DNA of 64,000 bases from Sinorhizobium saheli (GTDB taxonomy: Bacteria > Pseudomonadota > Alphaproteobacteria > Rhizobiales > Rhizobiaceae). Positions within the stretch are counted from its first letter, which is position 1; the number at the start of each line of letters is the position of its first letter. Below the pieces are notes generated by a model. That model was not told where the DNA came from and did no database searches. It saw only the letters and a list, made by a program, of their open reading frames with translations. The stretch lies in NCBI RefSeq assembly GCF_001651875.1, contig NZ_LNQB01000064.1:43726-107725 (forward strand). Direction: 5' to 3'. The translations under genes and the position numbers were made by a program. Shown here piece by piece: positions 56,590 through 63,741 of the stretch.

Positions 56590-57051
56590 TCAGGCGCTCT
56601 GCGCCTCGATCTGCTTCGGCTGCGAGGCCACCGCCGTGATCTCGATGCGGCGCGGCTTGGCCGCTTCCGGGATCTCGCGCAGGAGATCGATGTGGAGCAG
56701 GCCGTTCTTCAGCGAGGCGGACTTGATCTCGACGTGGTCGGCAAGCTGGAAGCGACGCTCGAAGGCGCGCTTGGCAATGCCGCGATGGAGAAACTGGGTT
56801 TCCTCGCCCTTCTCCTCGCTCTTCTCGCCCTTGATCGTCAGCGTGTTCTCGCGCGCTTCGACCGAAAGCTCGCTTTCGTCGAAGCCGGCCACGGCCATGG
56901 TGATGCGGTAGGCGTTCTCGCCGGTCCGCTCGATGTTGTAGGGCGGATAGGTCTGTGCCTGATCGGGCTGGCCAAGGCTGTCAAGCATGGTGAACAGGCG
57001 ATCGAAGCCGACGGTGGAGCGATAAAGGGGAGAAAAATCGAAGTGACGCAT
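56590..57051 (-). CDS. ibpA: Small heat-shock protein, Hsp20 family
   Basis: This 153-residue alpha-crystallin-type chaperone binds unfolding proteins under heat stress. It starts MRHFDFSPLYRSTVGFDRLF, followed by YPPYNIERTGENAYRITMAVAGF and the alpha-crystallin core VEARENTLTIKGEK, HRGIAKRAFERRFQLAD, NGLLHIDLLREIPE. The C-terminal I-x-I motif is IEI in KPRRIEITA. The start has AGGAGG that is part of a ROSE thermometer, and the promoter is of RpoH type. Confidence 0.95.
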   Translation of the reverse strand: MRHFDFSPLYRSTVGFDRLFTMLDSLGQPDQAQTYPPYNIERTGENAYRITMAVAGFDESELSVEARENTLTIKGEKSEEKGEETQFLHRGIAKRAFERRFQLADHVEIKSASLKNGLLHIDLLREIPEAAKPRRIEITAVASQPKQIEAQSA

Positions 57052-57147
57052 GATGTCCTCCTTGAGAGCAACGGTTTGCGATATCTGGTCCGCCACCCCA
57101 TCAGGCAGTGACGCGACCGGTGAACGGACCCGTCTTCGGCGTCCGTG
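57052..57147 (-). ncRNA. ROSE-type RNA thermometer in the ibpA leader
   Basis: On the minus strand the leader ends CCGTTGCTCTCAAGGAGGA, CATC, ATG. TTGCT (complement of 57067-57071) faces AGGAG (complement of 57057-57061) in a short hairpin, the hallmark of ROSE elements, where U-U-G-C-U masks the Shine-Dalgarno at low temperature. The leader from the RpoH promoter is about 95 bases and has further pairing arms upstream, as in rhizobial ROSE. Confidence 0.8.
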
Positions 57148-57153
57148 CCCAAG

Positions 57154-57184
57154 ACATGGGATCGCCGCCGCTGCAGTTCAAGGG
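57154..57184 (-). promoter_or_regulatory. RpoH (sigma-32) promoter of ibpA
   Basis: On the minus strand: CCCTTGAA (-35, CTTGAA being the complement of 57177-57182), exactly 17 bases, then CCATGT (-10, complement of 57154-57159). This fits the rhizobial RpoH consensus CTTGAA-N17-CCATNT. The start would be near 57147. Confidence 0.75.
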
Positions 57185-57349
57185 GATACGTTCACGGGCG
57201 TTGCTCCCCGCGATCTCATGAGGCGATCGCTTGCGTGAACCGGATATGAACGACCGGTTCGGCCTCGGTTCAGCGATGGCGGGGTACAAAGGCGACACTG
57301 GGTCAATTTCACCCAGGGCTGAAGCGACATGTCCCTTCTCCTTCAGCGG

Positions 57350-57398
57350 GCCGGAAACGGTGATCGTCCGGATTTCATCCACCGTTTCCGGCTTTTTT
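57350..57398 (+). terminator. Strong intrinsic terminator with no plus-strand gene before it
   Basis: GCCGGAAACGGTG (57350-57362) pairs perfectly with CACCGTTTCCGGC (57380-57392), followed by six T. On the plus strand the nearest upstream gene ends at 56521, behind its own terminator. So either a small RNA from about 57200-57350 ends here, or it blocks transcription entering the hydrolase gene. Confidence 0.85.
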
Positions 57399-57468
57399 CT
57401 TTGACGCGCGAAAGGCCACCGCCTATCCCTGAGACATCGATCAACGCGCTCCGATCCGCCCATCGCTC

Positions 57469-58452
57469 ATGACCTCGATCCTTCGCTCCACGCCGGACAA
57501 CCCGATCCCGGGCAATCCCGTGACCGGCTTCTTCGACGGGGTCGGCAATCGCAAGATCCGCTATGCGGTGTTCAAGTCGAAAGCGGCCGATACTCGCGGC
57601 ACCGTGGTGCTGCTGCAGGGCCGCAACGAATCGATCGAGAAGTATTTCGAGACGATCGGCGAACTGATGGCAGCCGGCTTCTGGGTCGCCACCTTCGACT
57701 GGCGCGGACAGGGCGGTTCGGAGCGGCTGCTGCCCCAGCCCGGTCGCGGCCATGTCGAGCGTTTCGCCGATTACGAGCGCGACCTGACGACCTTCCTAGA
57801 CGAGATCGTCCTGCCCGACACCCGCCTGCCCTTTTCGATCGTCGCCCATTCCATGGGCGCCCTCGTCGCCCTGTCGCTGGCGCCGCTGCTCGCAACCCGC
57901 ATCGAGCGCATGGTGCTCCTCGCTCCCTTCGTGGGCCTGGGCGGCCAGGTGATCGGCGAACCGGGCATCGTCGCAATCGCCGCCGCCATGTGCCGGCTCG
58001 GCCTTGGAAGGCTGCCGGTGCGCGCCGACAAGGAAAAGCATCTCCCCTTCCAGGGCAATGTGCTGACCACCGACAGCCGCCGTTACGCGCGCAACCTGGC
58101 GCTGACCGAGGCCTGTCCTGAACTGAGGATCGGCCCGCCCACGGCCCGGTGGCTGACAGAAGCCTTCCGCACGATCCGGCGCGTCATCCGGCGGGAGCAT
58201 CTGACACGGATCACGGTGCCGACCGTCATTCTCGCGCCGACGGCCGAGCGGCTCGTGCCCTATCTCGCCGTCGAGCGAATGGCCGGCAACTTCCGCGCCG
58301 GTCACCTCATCCCGATCGACGGCGCACGGCACGAACTCCTTCAGGAGGCGGACCGCTATCGCGCCCAGGCGATGGCGGCCATTCTTGCATTTCTGCCCGG
58401 TGCCGATACCGGCGACGCCGCACCCGTGCCGCGGCGGTTGGAAGACGTCTGA
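57469..58452 (+). CDS. Alpha/beta hydrolase, lysophospholipase L2-like
   Basis: This 327-residue serine hydrolase of the PldB/monoacylglycerol-lipase type shows GTVVLLQGRNESIEKYFETI (oxyanion region), TFDWRGQGGSERLLP, and the nucleophile elbow VAHSMGALVAL with Ser128 (AHSMG rather than GHSMG). The charge relay ends with DGARHELLQE carrying the catalytic His. It probably acts on lysophospholipids or monoglycerides. No signal peptide is seen. It starts 70 bases after a strong terminator. Confidence 0.88.
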   Translation: MTSILRSTPDNPIPGNPVTGFFDGVGNRKIRYAVFKSKAADTRGTVVLLQGRNESIEKYFETIGELMAAGFWVATFDWRGQGGSERLLPQPGRGHVERFADYERDLTTFLDEIVLPDTRLPFSIVAHSMGALVALSLAPLLATRIERMVLLAPFVGLGGQVIGEPGIVAIAAAMCRLGLGRLPVRADKEKHLPFQGNVLTTDSRRYARNLALTEACPELRIGPPTARWLTEAFRTIRRVIRREHLTRITVPTVILAPTAERLVPYLAVERMAGNFRAGHLIPIDGARHELLQEADRYRAQAMAAILAFLPGADTGDAAPVPRRLEDV

Positions 58453-58487
58453 AGCATGTACCGGAAGGTGGGCAGCACCGGCGTGCA

Positions 58488-59267
58488 CTAAAGCTTGGCC
58501 TGCAGCGCCTCCAGCGCCTGCTCGTGCAGTTCGCGGCTGCCGGCGGCGATGATTTCGCCGCCCATTTCCGCGCGCTCGCCCTGCCAATTGGTGATGACGC
58601 CGCCCGCCTGTTCGATCAGCGGAATGAGGCCGCCGACGTCATAGGGCTTGAGGCCGCATTCGACGACGAGGTCGACATGGCCGGCGGCAAGCAGCGCGAA
58701 GGCATAGCAGTCGCAGCCGTAGCGGAAAAGCCGCACCTTCGCCTGCAGCGCCTCGAAGCGCTCCTTGCATTCGCCCGTATAGAGGTGCGGCGACGTCGTG
58801 AACAGGACCGCATCCGACAGCGCCTTGCAGGGGCGCGTGGCCAGCACCCTTTCGCCGTCCGGGCCGCGATAGAGCGCCTTCTCGCCGTCGGCGAAATAGC
58901 GTTCGCCCGTGAAGGGCTGGTCCATCAGCCCCATGACCGCCTTGCCGTGGCGATAAAGGCCGATCAGCGTGCCCCAGACCGGCAGGCCGGAAATGAAGGC
59001 GCGCGTGCCGTCGATCGGGTCGATGACCCATACATGATCCCGATCGAGGCCGATATTGCCGTGCTCCTCGCCGAGAATGCCGTGATCCGGAAAGCTCTTC
59101 TCGATCAGCGCCCGGATCACCGCCTCAGCCGACCTGTCGGCCTCCGTCACGGGATCGAAGCCGCCCTCGAGCTTGTTGAGGACGCTCGTGCCGACCCGGA
59201 AGCGCGGCATGGTCTCCGCTTTGGCGGCATCGGCAAGACGATCGAAGAAGGAACGGTCGGGCAGCAT
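58488..59267 (-). CDS. hisN: Histidinol-phosphatase, IMPase family
   Basis: This 259-residue Mg-dependent phosphatase of the inositol monophosphatase fold has the metal motifs GILGEEHGNIG and VWVIDPIDGTRAFISGLP, and the end motif YDVGGLIPLIEQAGGVITNW. IDGTRAF in place of the DGTTNF of true inositol phosphatases is the mark of the HisN group that dephosphorylates histidinol phosphate. It is a single gene, convergent with the hydrolase gene and divergent from the sRNA upstream. Confidence 0.9.
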   Translation of the reverse strand: MLPDRSFFDRLADAAKAETMPRFRVGTSVLNKLEGGFDPVTEADRSAEAVIRALIEKSFPDHGILGEEHGNIGLDRDHVWVIDPIDGTRAFISGLPVWGTLIGLYRHGKAVMGLMDQPFTGERYFADGEKALYRGPDGERVLATRPCKALSDAVLFTTSPHLYTGECKERFEALQAKVRLFRYGCDCYAFALLAAGHVDLVVECGLKPYDVGGLIPLIEQAGGVITNWQGERAEMGGEIIAAGSRELHEQALEALQAKL

Positions 59268-59461
59268 TTATTCCTCTCGGGGCACGGGAAGGAGCGCCCA
59301 CTCTGAATAGACGAAATTCACCGAAAGGCAACGAGGGCGCCACGCCCTCAAGTCGAGCCTCACAGAGGGCGCGGCCTTGAATTGGCTTCGGCAACCGCAT
59401 GGAGCCTACAACCGACAAGCGGAGATTTATACCGCACTGCAAAAAGTTCGTACCCCTGAAA
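59268..59461. other. Intergenic region upstream of hisN
   Basis: There is no gene. A small hairpin GAGGGCG/CGCCCTC lies near 59331-59347 in the possible hisN leader. The remainder should hold the hisN promoter. Confidence 0.35.
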
Positions 59462-59496
59462 CTTGACAATTGTGCAGCGCAATATTAGGGTTTTCA

Positions 59497-59576
59497 TGCA
59501 GCCGGTCTCGGCTGCAAATACCCTCCTTGGGTGTTTCCTCCCTAGACTTGACCGCGCCGCTGGCGCGGTTCTTTTT
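59497..59576 (+). ncRNA. mmgR: MmgR / alpha-r8 (suhB) family small RNA
   Basis: An 80-nt transcript is predicted from CTTGACA at 59462-59468 (-35) and the region TAGGGT at 59486-59491 (-10). It starts with the hairpin TGCAGCC/GGCTGCA, then a small ACCC/GGGT hairpin, and the single-stranded decamer TTTCCTCCCT. It ends with the terminator ACCGCGCC/GGCGCGGT and TCTTTTT (59551-59576). The decamer flanked by two stems is how I remember the alpha-r8 family (Rfam suhB). In S. meliloti MmgR lies, as I recall, between the hisN-like and amidohydrolase genes, exactly the context here. MmgR limits polyhydroxybutyrate build-up. Confidence 0.8.
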
Positions 59577-59631
59577 GAGCACGACCGCCGTTTCCTTGGA
59601 CGCGCGCCTGACCGGCCGCGTCGGCGATTGC

Positions 59632-60531
59632 CTATTCCGCTGCCAGCGGCAGGTAGGCGCCGTATTCGTCGACATGCCGTGCCAGGCCGGCGATGAAGGT
59701 GGCGAGGTCGGCCTCGAGGGCCGCAAATCCCGGCTTTTTGACGAGTGTCGCCTCGTCGACATAGAGGCTGCGGTTGATCTCGATCTGAAGCGCATGCAGC
59801 CCGCGGCTCGGCCGGCCGTAGTGCTCGGTGATGAAGCCGCCGGCATAGGGCTTGTTGCGCGCCACTGCGTAGCCGAGCTCTTCCAGGAGCTCCACCGCAA
59901 CCCGCGAAAGTTCCGCCGCGGCGCTGGTGCCGTAGCGGTCGCCGATGATGAAGTCGGGGCGCTTGCCGCTGCCGGGAAGATGGACGTTGCCGGGCATAGA
60001 ATGGCAGTCGATGAGGATCGCCATCCCGAAGTGCACATGGGTGTGCGCGATCAACCTTCTGAGCGTCGCGTGATAGGGCTTGTAGATCGTCTCGATGCGG
60101 GTGAGCGCCTCCTCGACCGGAAAGCGGCCGCGGTAAATCTCCATGTTCTCGGCGACGAGGCGCGGCACGGTGCCGAGCCCGCCTGCGACCCGCATCGAAC
60201 CGATATTGGCATGGGCCGGCAGCGCGCCCTCGAACATGCGCGGATCGAGTTCGTAGGGTTCGCGGTTGACGTCGAGAAAGGCGCGTGGAAAATGGGCGCG
60301 CAGGAGCGGCGCCCCGAGAAAGGTGGCGCTGCGGAACAGCTCATCGACGAAGTGATCTTCCGAACGGCGGATCGAATGCGGGTCGAGTCGCGATTGATCG
60401 AGAAAGGCTTGGGGATAGAACCGGCCGCTATGCGGAGAGTTGAAGACGAAAGGAATCCGCCGGTTCGCGGGTTCCAGAACCTCGAAAAATTCCCACTCGG
60501 ACGCTTCCCCCATCGGAACCCTTTTTACCAT
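59632..60531 (-). CDS. N-formylglutamate amidohydrolase
   Basis: This 299-residue zinc hydrolase of the HutG/N-formylglutamate amidohydrolase family has PFVFNSPHSGRFYP (metal-binding His), FPRAFLDVNREPYELDPRMF, ILIDCHSMPGNV with catalytic residues, and the end ALQIEINRSLYVDE. It should release glutamate from N-formylglutamate or a similar N-acyl amino acid. No hut genes are adjacent. The paralogue at 22993 shares the fold but differs in motif details. The alternative start at 60513 (M7) is possible. Confidence 0.88.
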   Translation of the reverse strand: MVKRVPMGEASEWEFFEVLEPANRRIPFVFNSPHSGRFYPQAFLDQSRLDPHSIRRSEDHFVDELFRSATFLGAPLLRAHFPRAFLDVNREPYELDPRMFEGALPAHANIGSMRVAGGLGTVPRLVAENMEIYRGRFPVEEALTRIETIYKPYHATLRRLIAHTHVHFGMAILIDCHSMPGNVHLPGSGKRPDFIIGDRYGTSAAAELSRVAVELLEELGYAVARNKPYAGGFITEHYGRPSRGLHALQIEINRSLYVDEATLVKKPGFAALEADLATFIAGLARHVDEYGAYLPLAAE

Positions 60532-60706
60532 GTCCGGATCTTGATGTTCGGATCATGTTGCCAGTTGGTCGCCTCTGTGTCCATAGTGGCCTCCCGCTGG
60601 TTTCAGGGGGGTGATCCCTGCTGTTCACCGGATATTTACGCTGTTGCGGTTTGCTGAGCTGCCGCAATCCGAGAAGCATCGAAAAGAAGTAGCCACGGCC
60701 GAATTC

Positions 60707-61069
60707 ATGACTGCGAAAATCCTCCTTGCCGAAGACGACAACGATATGCGCCGCTTTCTTGTGAAGGCGCTGGAAAAGGCCGGCTACAAGGTCCTTTCCT
60801 ACGACAACGGCGCCAGCGCCTATGACCGGCTTCGCGAGGAACCCTTTTCGCTGCTGCTGACCGATATCGTCATGCCGGAAATGGACGGCATCGAGCTGGC
60901 GCGCCGCGCGACCGAGCTCGACCCGGACCTCAAGGTGATGTTCATCACCGGCTTTGCCGCCGTCGCCCTCAACCCCGATTCCAAGGCCCCGAAGGACGCG
61001 AAAGTCCTCTCCAAGCCCTTCCACCTGCGCGACCTCGTCAACGAGGTCAACAAGATGCTGGCGGCCTGA
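60707..61069 (+). CDS. cpdR: CpdR, single-domain response regulator for ClpXP
   Basis: This 120-residue stand-alone receiver domain has acidic residues AEDDNDMRR, the phospho-acceptor Asp53 in LLLTDIVMPEMDG, and Lys103 in VLSKPFHL. In its unphosphorylated form CpdR directs ClpXP to the pole and primes CtrA and PdeA degradation; in S. meliloti CpdR1 is needed for normal cell cycle and for symbiosis. Phosphate comes from the CckA-ChpT relay. The ATG at 60707 is chosen because the receiver begins right there. The upstream 170 bases show no CtrA box. Confidence 0.93.
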   Translation: MTAKILLAEDDNDMRRFLVKALEKAGYKVLSYDNGASAYDRLREEPFSLLLTDIVMPEMDGIELARRATELDPDLKVMFITGFAAVALNPDSKAPKDAKVLSKPFHLRDLVNEVNKMLAA

Positions 61070-61167
61070 GGAGGGCGCGAGCCCGCCCAACCGCTTTTGC
61101 CGCAAAGCTGCGCACCGACACCGGCTCCGGGGCCGCAGCCGATCGGCCCGATCGGCCGCGACCCTTT

Positions 61168-61267
61168 AGCGCGGGATCCGCTCAGATGCGTTCGCGCTAC
61201 CGCTCTATCTGTTTGTTTTGCCGCATTTGTGCGACGTCAGGTGATTCACCTGACTGCAAAATGCTCC
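61168..61267. repeat. TCAGGTGA-type mosaic element, full inverted copy
   Basis: TAGCGCGGGATCCGCTCAGA, CGCTACCGCTCTATCTGTTTG, GCCGCATTTGTGCGACG and TCAGGTGATTCACCTGA, ending GCAAAATGCTC. It is the same unit as at 37907 and, inverted, at 63347. No gene lies in 61070-61433. Confidence 0.8.
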
Positions 61268-61390
61268 AGCCGTTCAACGGCTTAGGCGCGCTTGGCCGTT
61301 GCGAGCCGCAATCGCAGGCGAGCGCTGCACCGGAAATCCGGCCGCGCGACAGCTTCCAAAATTTCTCTCAAAAAACCTTCGAAAAGCCTA

Positions 61391-61421
61391 TTGACGCGGA
61401 CGCCGGTTTTGTGGTCTATGC
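61391..61421 (+). promoter_or_regulatory. Promoter of tRNA-Val
   Basis: TTGACG (61391-61396) and TCTATG (61415-61420) are spaced 18 bases apart and about 13 bases before the mature tRNA. Confidence 0.6.
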
Positions 61422-61433
61422 GCCGCATCGGAT

Positions 61434-61508
<75 letters not shown>

Positions 61509-61528
61509 TCCAAGTTTCTGATTTTAAA

Positions 61529-61557
61529 GGCCTTTCGAGAAATCGAGGGGCCTTTTT
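61529..61557 (+). terminator. Intrinsic terminator after tRNA-Val
   Basis: GGCCTTTCGA (61529-61538) pairs with TCGAGGGGCC (61543-61552) over a GAAA tetraloop, followed by five T. Confidence 0.9.
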
Positions 61558-61669
61558 ACATAGTGCTTTTCGTCCCCCCGTCTTGCACGCAAACGATGCG
61601 CTGACTTACGCTTGTCGAGTTCAATTGAGGGGTATCGGTGCTGGAGAGAATTAGGGAGCAGTTCCGGAT

Positions 61670-61798
61670 TTGGCATCTAGAACGCGCCTTGGCTTGCTGG
61701 TGGCTATTGCGGCGATCGGGATAGATACTTGGAAGGAGATAATTAGCGCTTTGTTGGCCAGCCTGGAAATCGTGTCCCCCTCTATCGATGCGACCTAA
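61670..61798 (+). CDS. Possible 42-residue hydrophobic protein (TTG start)
   Basis: A frame from TTG at 61670 with GGGAGC upstream codes ASRTRLGLLVAIAAIGIDTW, then KEIISALLASLEIVSPSIDAT. One transmembrane-like helix and no rare interruptions make it look coding, but TTG is a weak start and the frame could be a fragment. It overlaps the toxin gene end by 17 bases. Confidence 0.3.
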   Translation: MASRTRLGLLVAIAAIGIDTWKEIISALLASLEIVSPSIDAT

Positions 61799-62183
61799 TC
61801 ATGCTGTCGCCGATGCAGATATGCAGTCGTCGTTCTCGCCCTTCGCCTATGGCCCACTCATGCTCAATCAGAGAGAGCGCCTGGCGGACACGTACAGCGC
61901 CGACCGATTCGCGACATGCTAACTGTAGGAGGCTGAGGGACCGGAAGCGCGCCGCTGTTATGCCATGCCCTTTTGCTAGGACTTTCATGTCCTTGTCATG
62001 AGCAACTAGAATTGCATCGTTTGCGTCAGCAACAACACAAACCATGGTATCAGCCGATCCCTTTGCGACTCCGCTGTTGTTGAAGTAGATGACTTCATGG
62101 CCACCGTCTTCCAGCGCCTTGCCAACCGAGACCGGCACGCCCTCATCAAGAAAGAATTTGAGGCGAGGACGCGCTGGGCTCAA
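61782..62183 (-). CDS. DUF5615 PIN-like toxin candidate
   Basis: This 133-residue protein has the DUF5615 PIN-like layout: LKFFLDEGVPVSVGKALEDGGH with the first acidic residue, then VAKGSADTMVCVVADANDAILVAHDKDMK with Asp residues expected in the nuclease site, and a C-terminal basic part. It is probably a ribonuclease toxin. The ATG overlaps the end of the antitoxin gene (ATGA), the usual coupling of DUF433-DUF5615 pairs. The pair lies beside tRNA-Val, a common integration spot. Confidence 0.8.
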   Translation of the reverse strand: MSPARPRLKFFLDEGVPVSVGKALEDGGHEVIYFNNSGVAKGSADTMVCVVADANDAILVAHDKDMKVLAKGHGITAARFRSLSLLQLACRESVGAVRVRQALSLIEHEWAIGEGRERRLHICIGDSMIRSHR

Positions 62184-62833
62184 GCGGCACTCTTTTTGTC
62201 GTCATACCGTAGAGCGGCAATAACGTCCTTGTCAGTCAGGGACGGGTATTCCTCAACGATCTGCGCAACATTGTAGCCGTCCTCCGCGAGCCGCTTGATC
62301 GCAGCGACAGGGATACGCGTCCCAGCGATGACAGCCGCGTTGTGACTGACGTTGCGATGTCGCTCTATAGAGCCGATCTCAGTATCCGTGCGCTGTCCGA
62401 GCGCCTTTGCAGCCTTCCGCATATCTGACCTGACGACCTTCAGCGGAATCTGCAGAACGATCTGGCCGCTAACGGGCTCGCGGTGCTCATCGCGTTCCTC
62501 ATCGAAGAACACGACCTTCTTGTTGAGCACGTGCAGCGTAGTGTGCGACCAGCGGTCATCCCCGAGATGGGCCAGCTTTTCCTTCACATCGCGAAGATGC
62601 TGCAGAGAACAACCTAGATCGATGCGAAGCGCTTTGAGTATCTGAAGCGACACCAGATCGCGGAACGAGTAGACCCGGCTGAAGGGCACACGTCTATCCT
62701 GCGCCGCAAGCGACGGGATAAAGAATCCCGTGCGGTCCCAATGGCGTAGACGGTGAACAGTCAGGCCGGTGAGTCGTGCCGCCTGGTCCTCCGTAAACGC
62801 CGATATGACGTTGACGGCGCTTGTCTTCTTCAT
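62180..62833 (-). CDS. MerR-like/DUF433 antitoxin
   Basis: This 217-residue protein has an N-terminal MerR-like HTH (FTEDQAARLTGLTVHRLRHWD, FSFRDLVSLQILKALR-like helix) and a C-terminal DUF433 domain (NAAVIAGTRIPVAAIKRLAE, then YNVAQIVEEYPSLTDKDVIAAL). It is the expected antitoxin and DNA-binding autorepressor of the DUF5615 toxin. The start at 62833 has GGAGTG 7 bases upstream; an ATG at 62854 is also in frame. The GC content is a little below that of neighbours. Confidence 0.82.
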   Translation of the reverse strand: MKKTSAVNVISAFTEDQAARLTGLTVHRLRHWDRTGFFIPSLAAQDRRVPFSRVYSFRDLVSLQILKALRIDLGCSLQHLRDVKEKLAHLGDDRWSHTTLHVLNKKVVFFDEERDEHREPVSGQIVLQIPLKVVRSDMRKAAKALGQRTDTEIGSIERHRNVSHNAAVIAGTRIPVAAIKRLAEDGYNVAQIVEEYPSLTDKDVIAALRYDDKKSAA

Positions 62834-62863
62834 GGTTACACTCCCGACGCTCATCCTAGTACA

Positions 62864-62902
62864 TGTCGGAACACGCGCAAGATGGGTCGAATCGATCCGA
62901 CA
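62864..62902. promoter_or_regulatory. Inverted repeat upstream of the antitoxin gene
   Basis: TGTCGGA (62864-62870) and TCCGACA (62896-62902) are inverted, 25 bases apart, and flanked by TACA/TGTA. It may be the autoregulatory operator of the toxin-antitoxin operon. Confidence 0.4.
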
Positions 62903-63021
62903 CCCTTGTACATCAGAGATTACCAAACGTTGAAAAATCTTTGCCGTTCCGAGTCCTGCGACGACTAAGCCGCCGATTGCTCCTGCTGATCCGCCTCTTT
63001 ATCCCCTCCCCGGCTGTGGCC

Positions 63022-63056
63022 CACAGCGCCGCGCGTCTTGTCGGACGCCACGCTGT
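63022..63056. repeat. Short palindromic repeat fragment
   Basis: CACAGCGCCGCGCGTCTTG, TCGGACGCCACGCTGTG is a short copy of the unit at 33392; the AAAGGTCGC half is missing. Confidence 0.55.
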
Positions 63057-63191
63057 GACAAGCACGGGAATGAGGCTCGGAGGAGAGTCTTGCCTTGCCG
63101 GAAATCGACGAGTCGCGGCTCGGGGACGACTGCGCTGCGCGCGTCGCAATTTCCGGTTTGATTAAAATGCAATCAGAGCGTACATTGCTGT

Positions 63192-63277
63192 CATACGGTC
63201 CCTCTCGCTTTTGACCACGGATGTACTGGCAAAGGCGAGGGGTGACTGCGAAAGGCCGGGAAGCCCCGGCCTTTTTT
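63192..63277 (+). ncRNA. Candidate sRNA A of a tandem pair
   Basis: A promoter TTGATT (63158-63163), 17 bases, TACATT (63181-63186) precedes it. The RNA has a stem CCCTCTCGCTTTTG (about 63200-63213) paired with CAAAGGCGAGGGG (63230-63242) with one bulge. The apical 16 bases are ACCACGGATGTACTGG (63214-63229). GGTGAC follows, then the terminator AAGGCCGGG/CCCGGCCTT with six T (63252-63277). The same design with changed stem bases recurs at 63490. No open frame runs through it. It may belong to a rhizobial sRNA family that I cannot name with certainty. Confidence 0.65.
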
Positions 63278-63346
63278 GTTGCCAACGACTTGGCGCGCTT
63301 CAACCCGGACACGGTGTAACGAGCGCGGTATCGGACACGCGGCTTC

Positions 63347-63450
63347 AGAGCATTTTGCAGTTCGGGTGGAATCACCCGACGTCGCACAAATCAGCAAAAG
63401 CAAACAGATAGAGCGGCATGCGCGAATGCATGTGAGGGCATCCCGCTTCA
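63347..63450. repeat. TCAGGTGA-type mosaic element between the two sRNA candidates
   Basis: AGAGCATTTTGCAG, TTCGGGTGGAATCACCCGA, CGTCGCACAAATCAG, AAGCAAACAGATAGAGCGG, CATGTGAGGGCATCCCGCT. The inner palindrome is CGGGTG/CACCCG here instead of CAGGTG/CACCTG, a compensated change. Confidence 0.78.
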
Positions 63451-63489
63451 ATCGCAACCTTTGTCACGCGGCTGTCACGATCAACGGCT

Positions 63490-63576
63490 AAGAAGGACCT
63501 ACCGCGCCATTGACCACGGATGTACTGGCAACGGGCGCAGGTGACGAGAAGGTCGGGTTTAGCCCGGCCTTTTTTG
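63490..63576 (+). ncRNA. Candidate sRNA B of a tandem pair
   Basis: The stem ACCGCGCCATTG (63501-63512) pairs with CAACGGGCGCAGGT (63529-63542) with bulges, enclosing the same 16 bases ACCACGGATGTACTGG (63513-63528) as candidate A. GGTGAC follows, then the terminator AAGGTCGGG/CCCGGCCTT with a T run (63549-63575). No clear promoter was found upstream, where the mosaic repeat lies. The 5' end is an estimate. Confidence 0.6.
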
Positions 63577-63649
63577 TTTGCAGCCGTTGGCTGCGTCCCG
63601 GGTCGCTGCATAGCAGCACGGCATCATTCAGGCGAAAGGTCGCCGTACC

Positions 63650-63690
63650 GCCCGCAAAAACGCGATGGGCAGCGGCGATGCCGCTGCCCA
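63650..63690 (-). terminator. Intrinsic terminator of the chemoreceptor gene
   Basis: GATGGGCAGCGGC (63662-63674) and GCCGCTGCCCATC (63678-63690) form a perfect 13-bp stem. On the minus strand it is followed within 4 bases by TTTTT. Confidence 0.88.
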
Positions 63691-63741
63691 TCCGATCTGC
63701 CGAAGGCATGATTTGTCCGGCGTGGCCTGCCGGGGCCGCTG

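Noticed and set aside
63022..63056. Attachment-site duplication of tRNA-Val downstream
   Set aside because: No copy of the tRNA 3' end (TTCGATCCTTGTCACGCCCA) was found in the remaining 2.5 kb.
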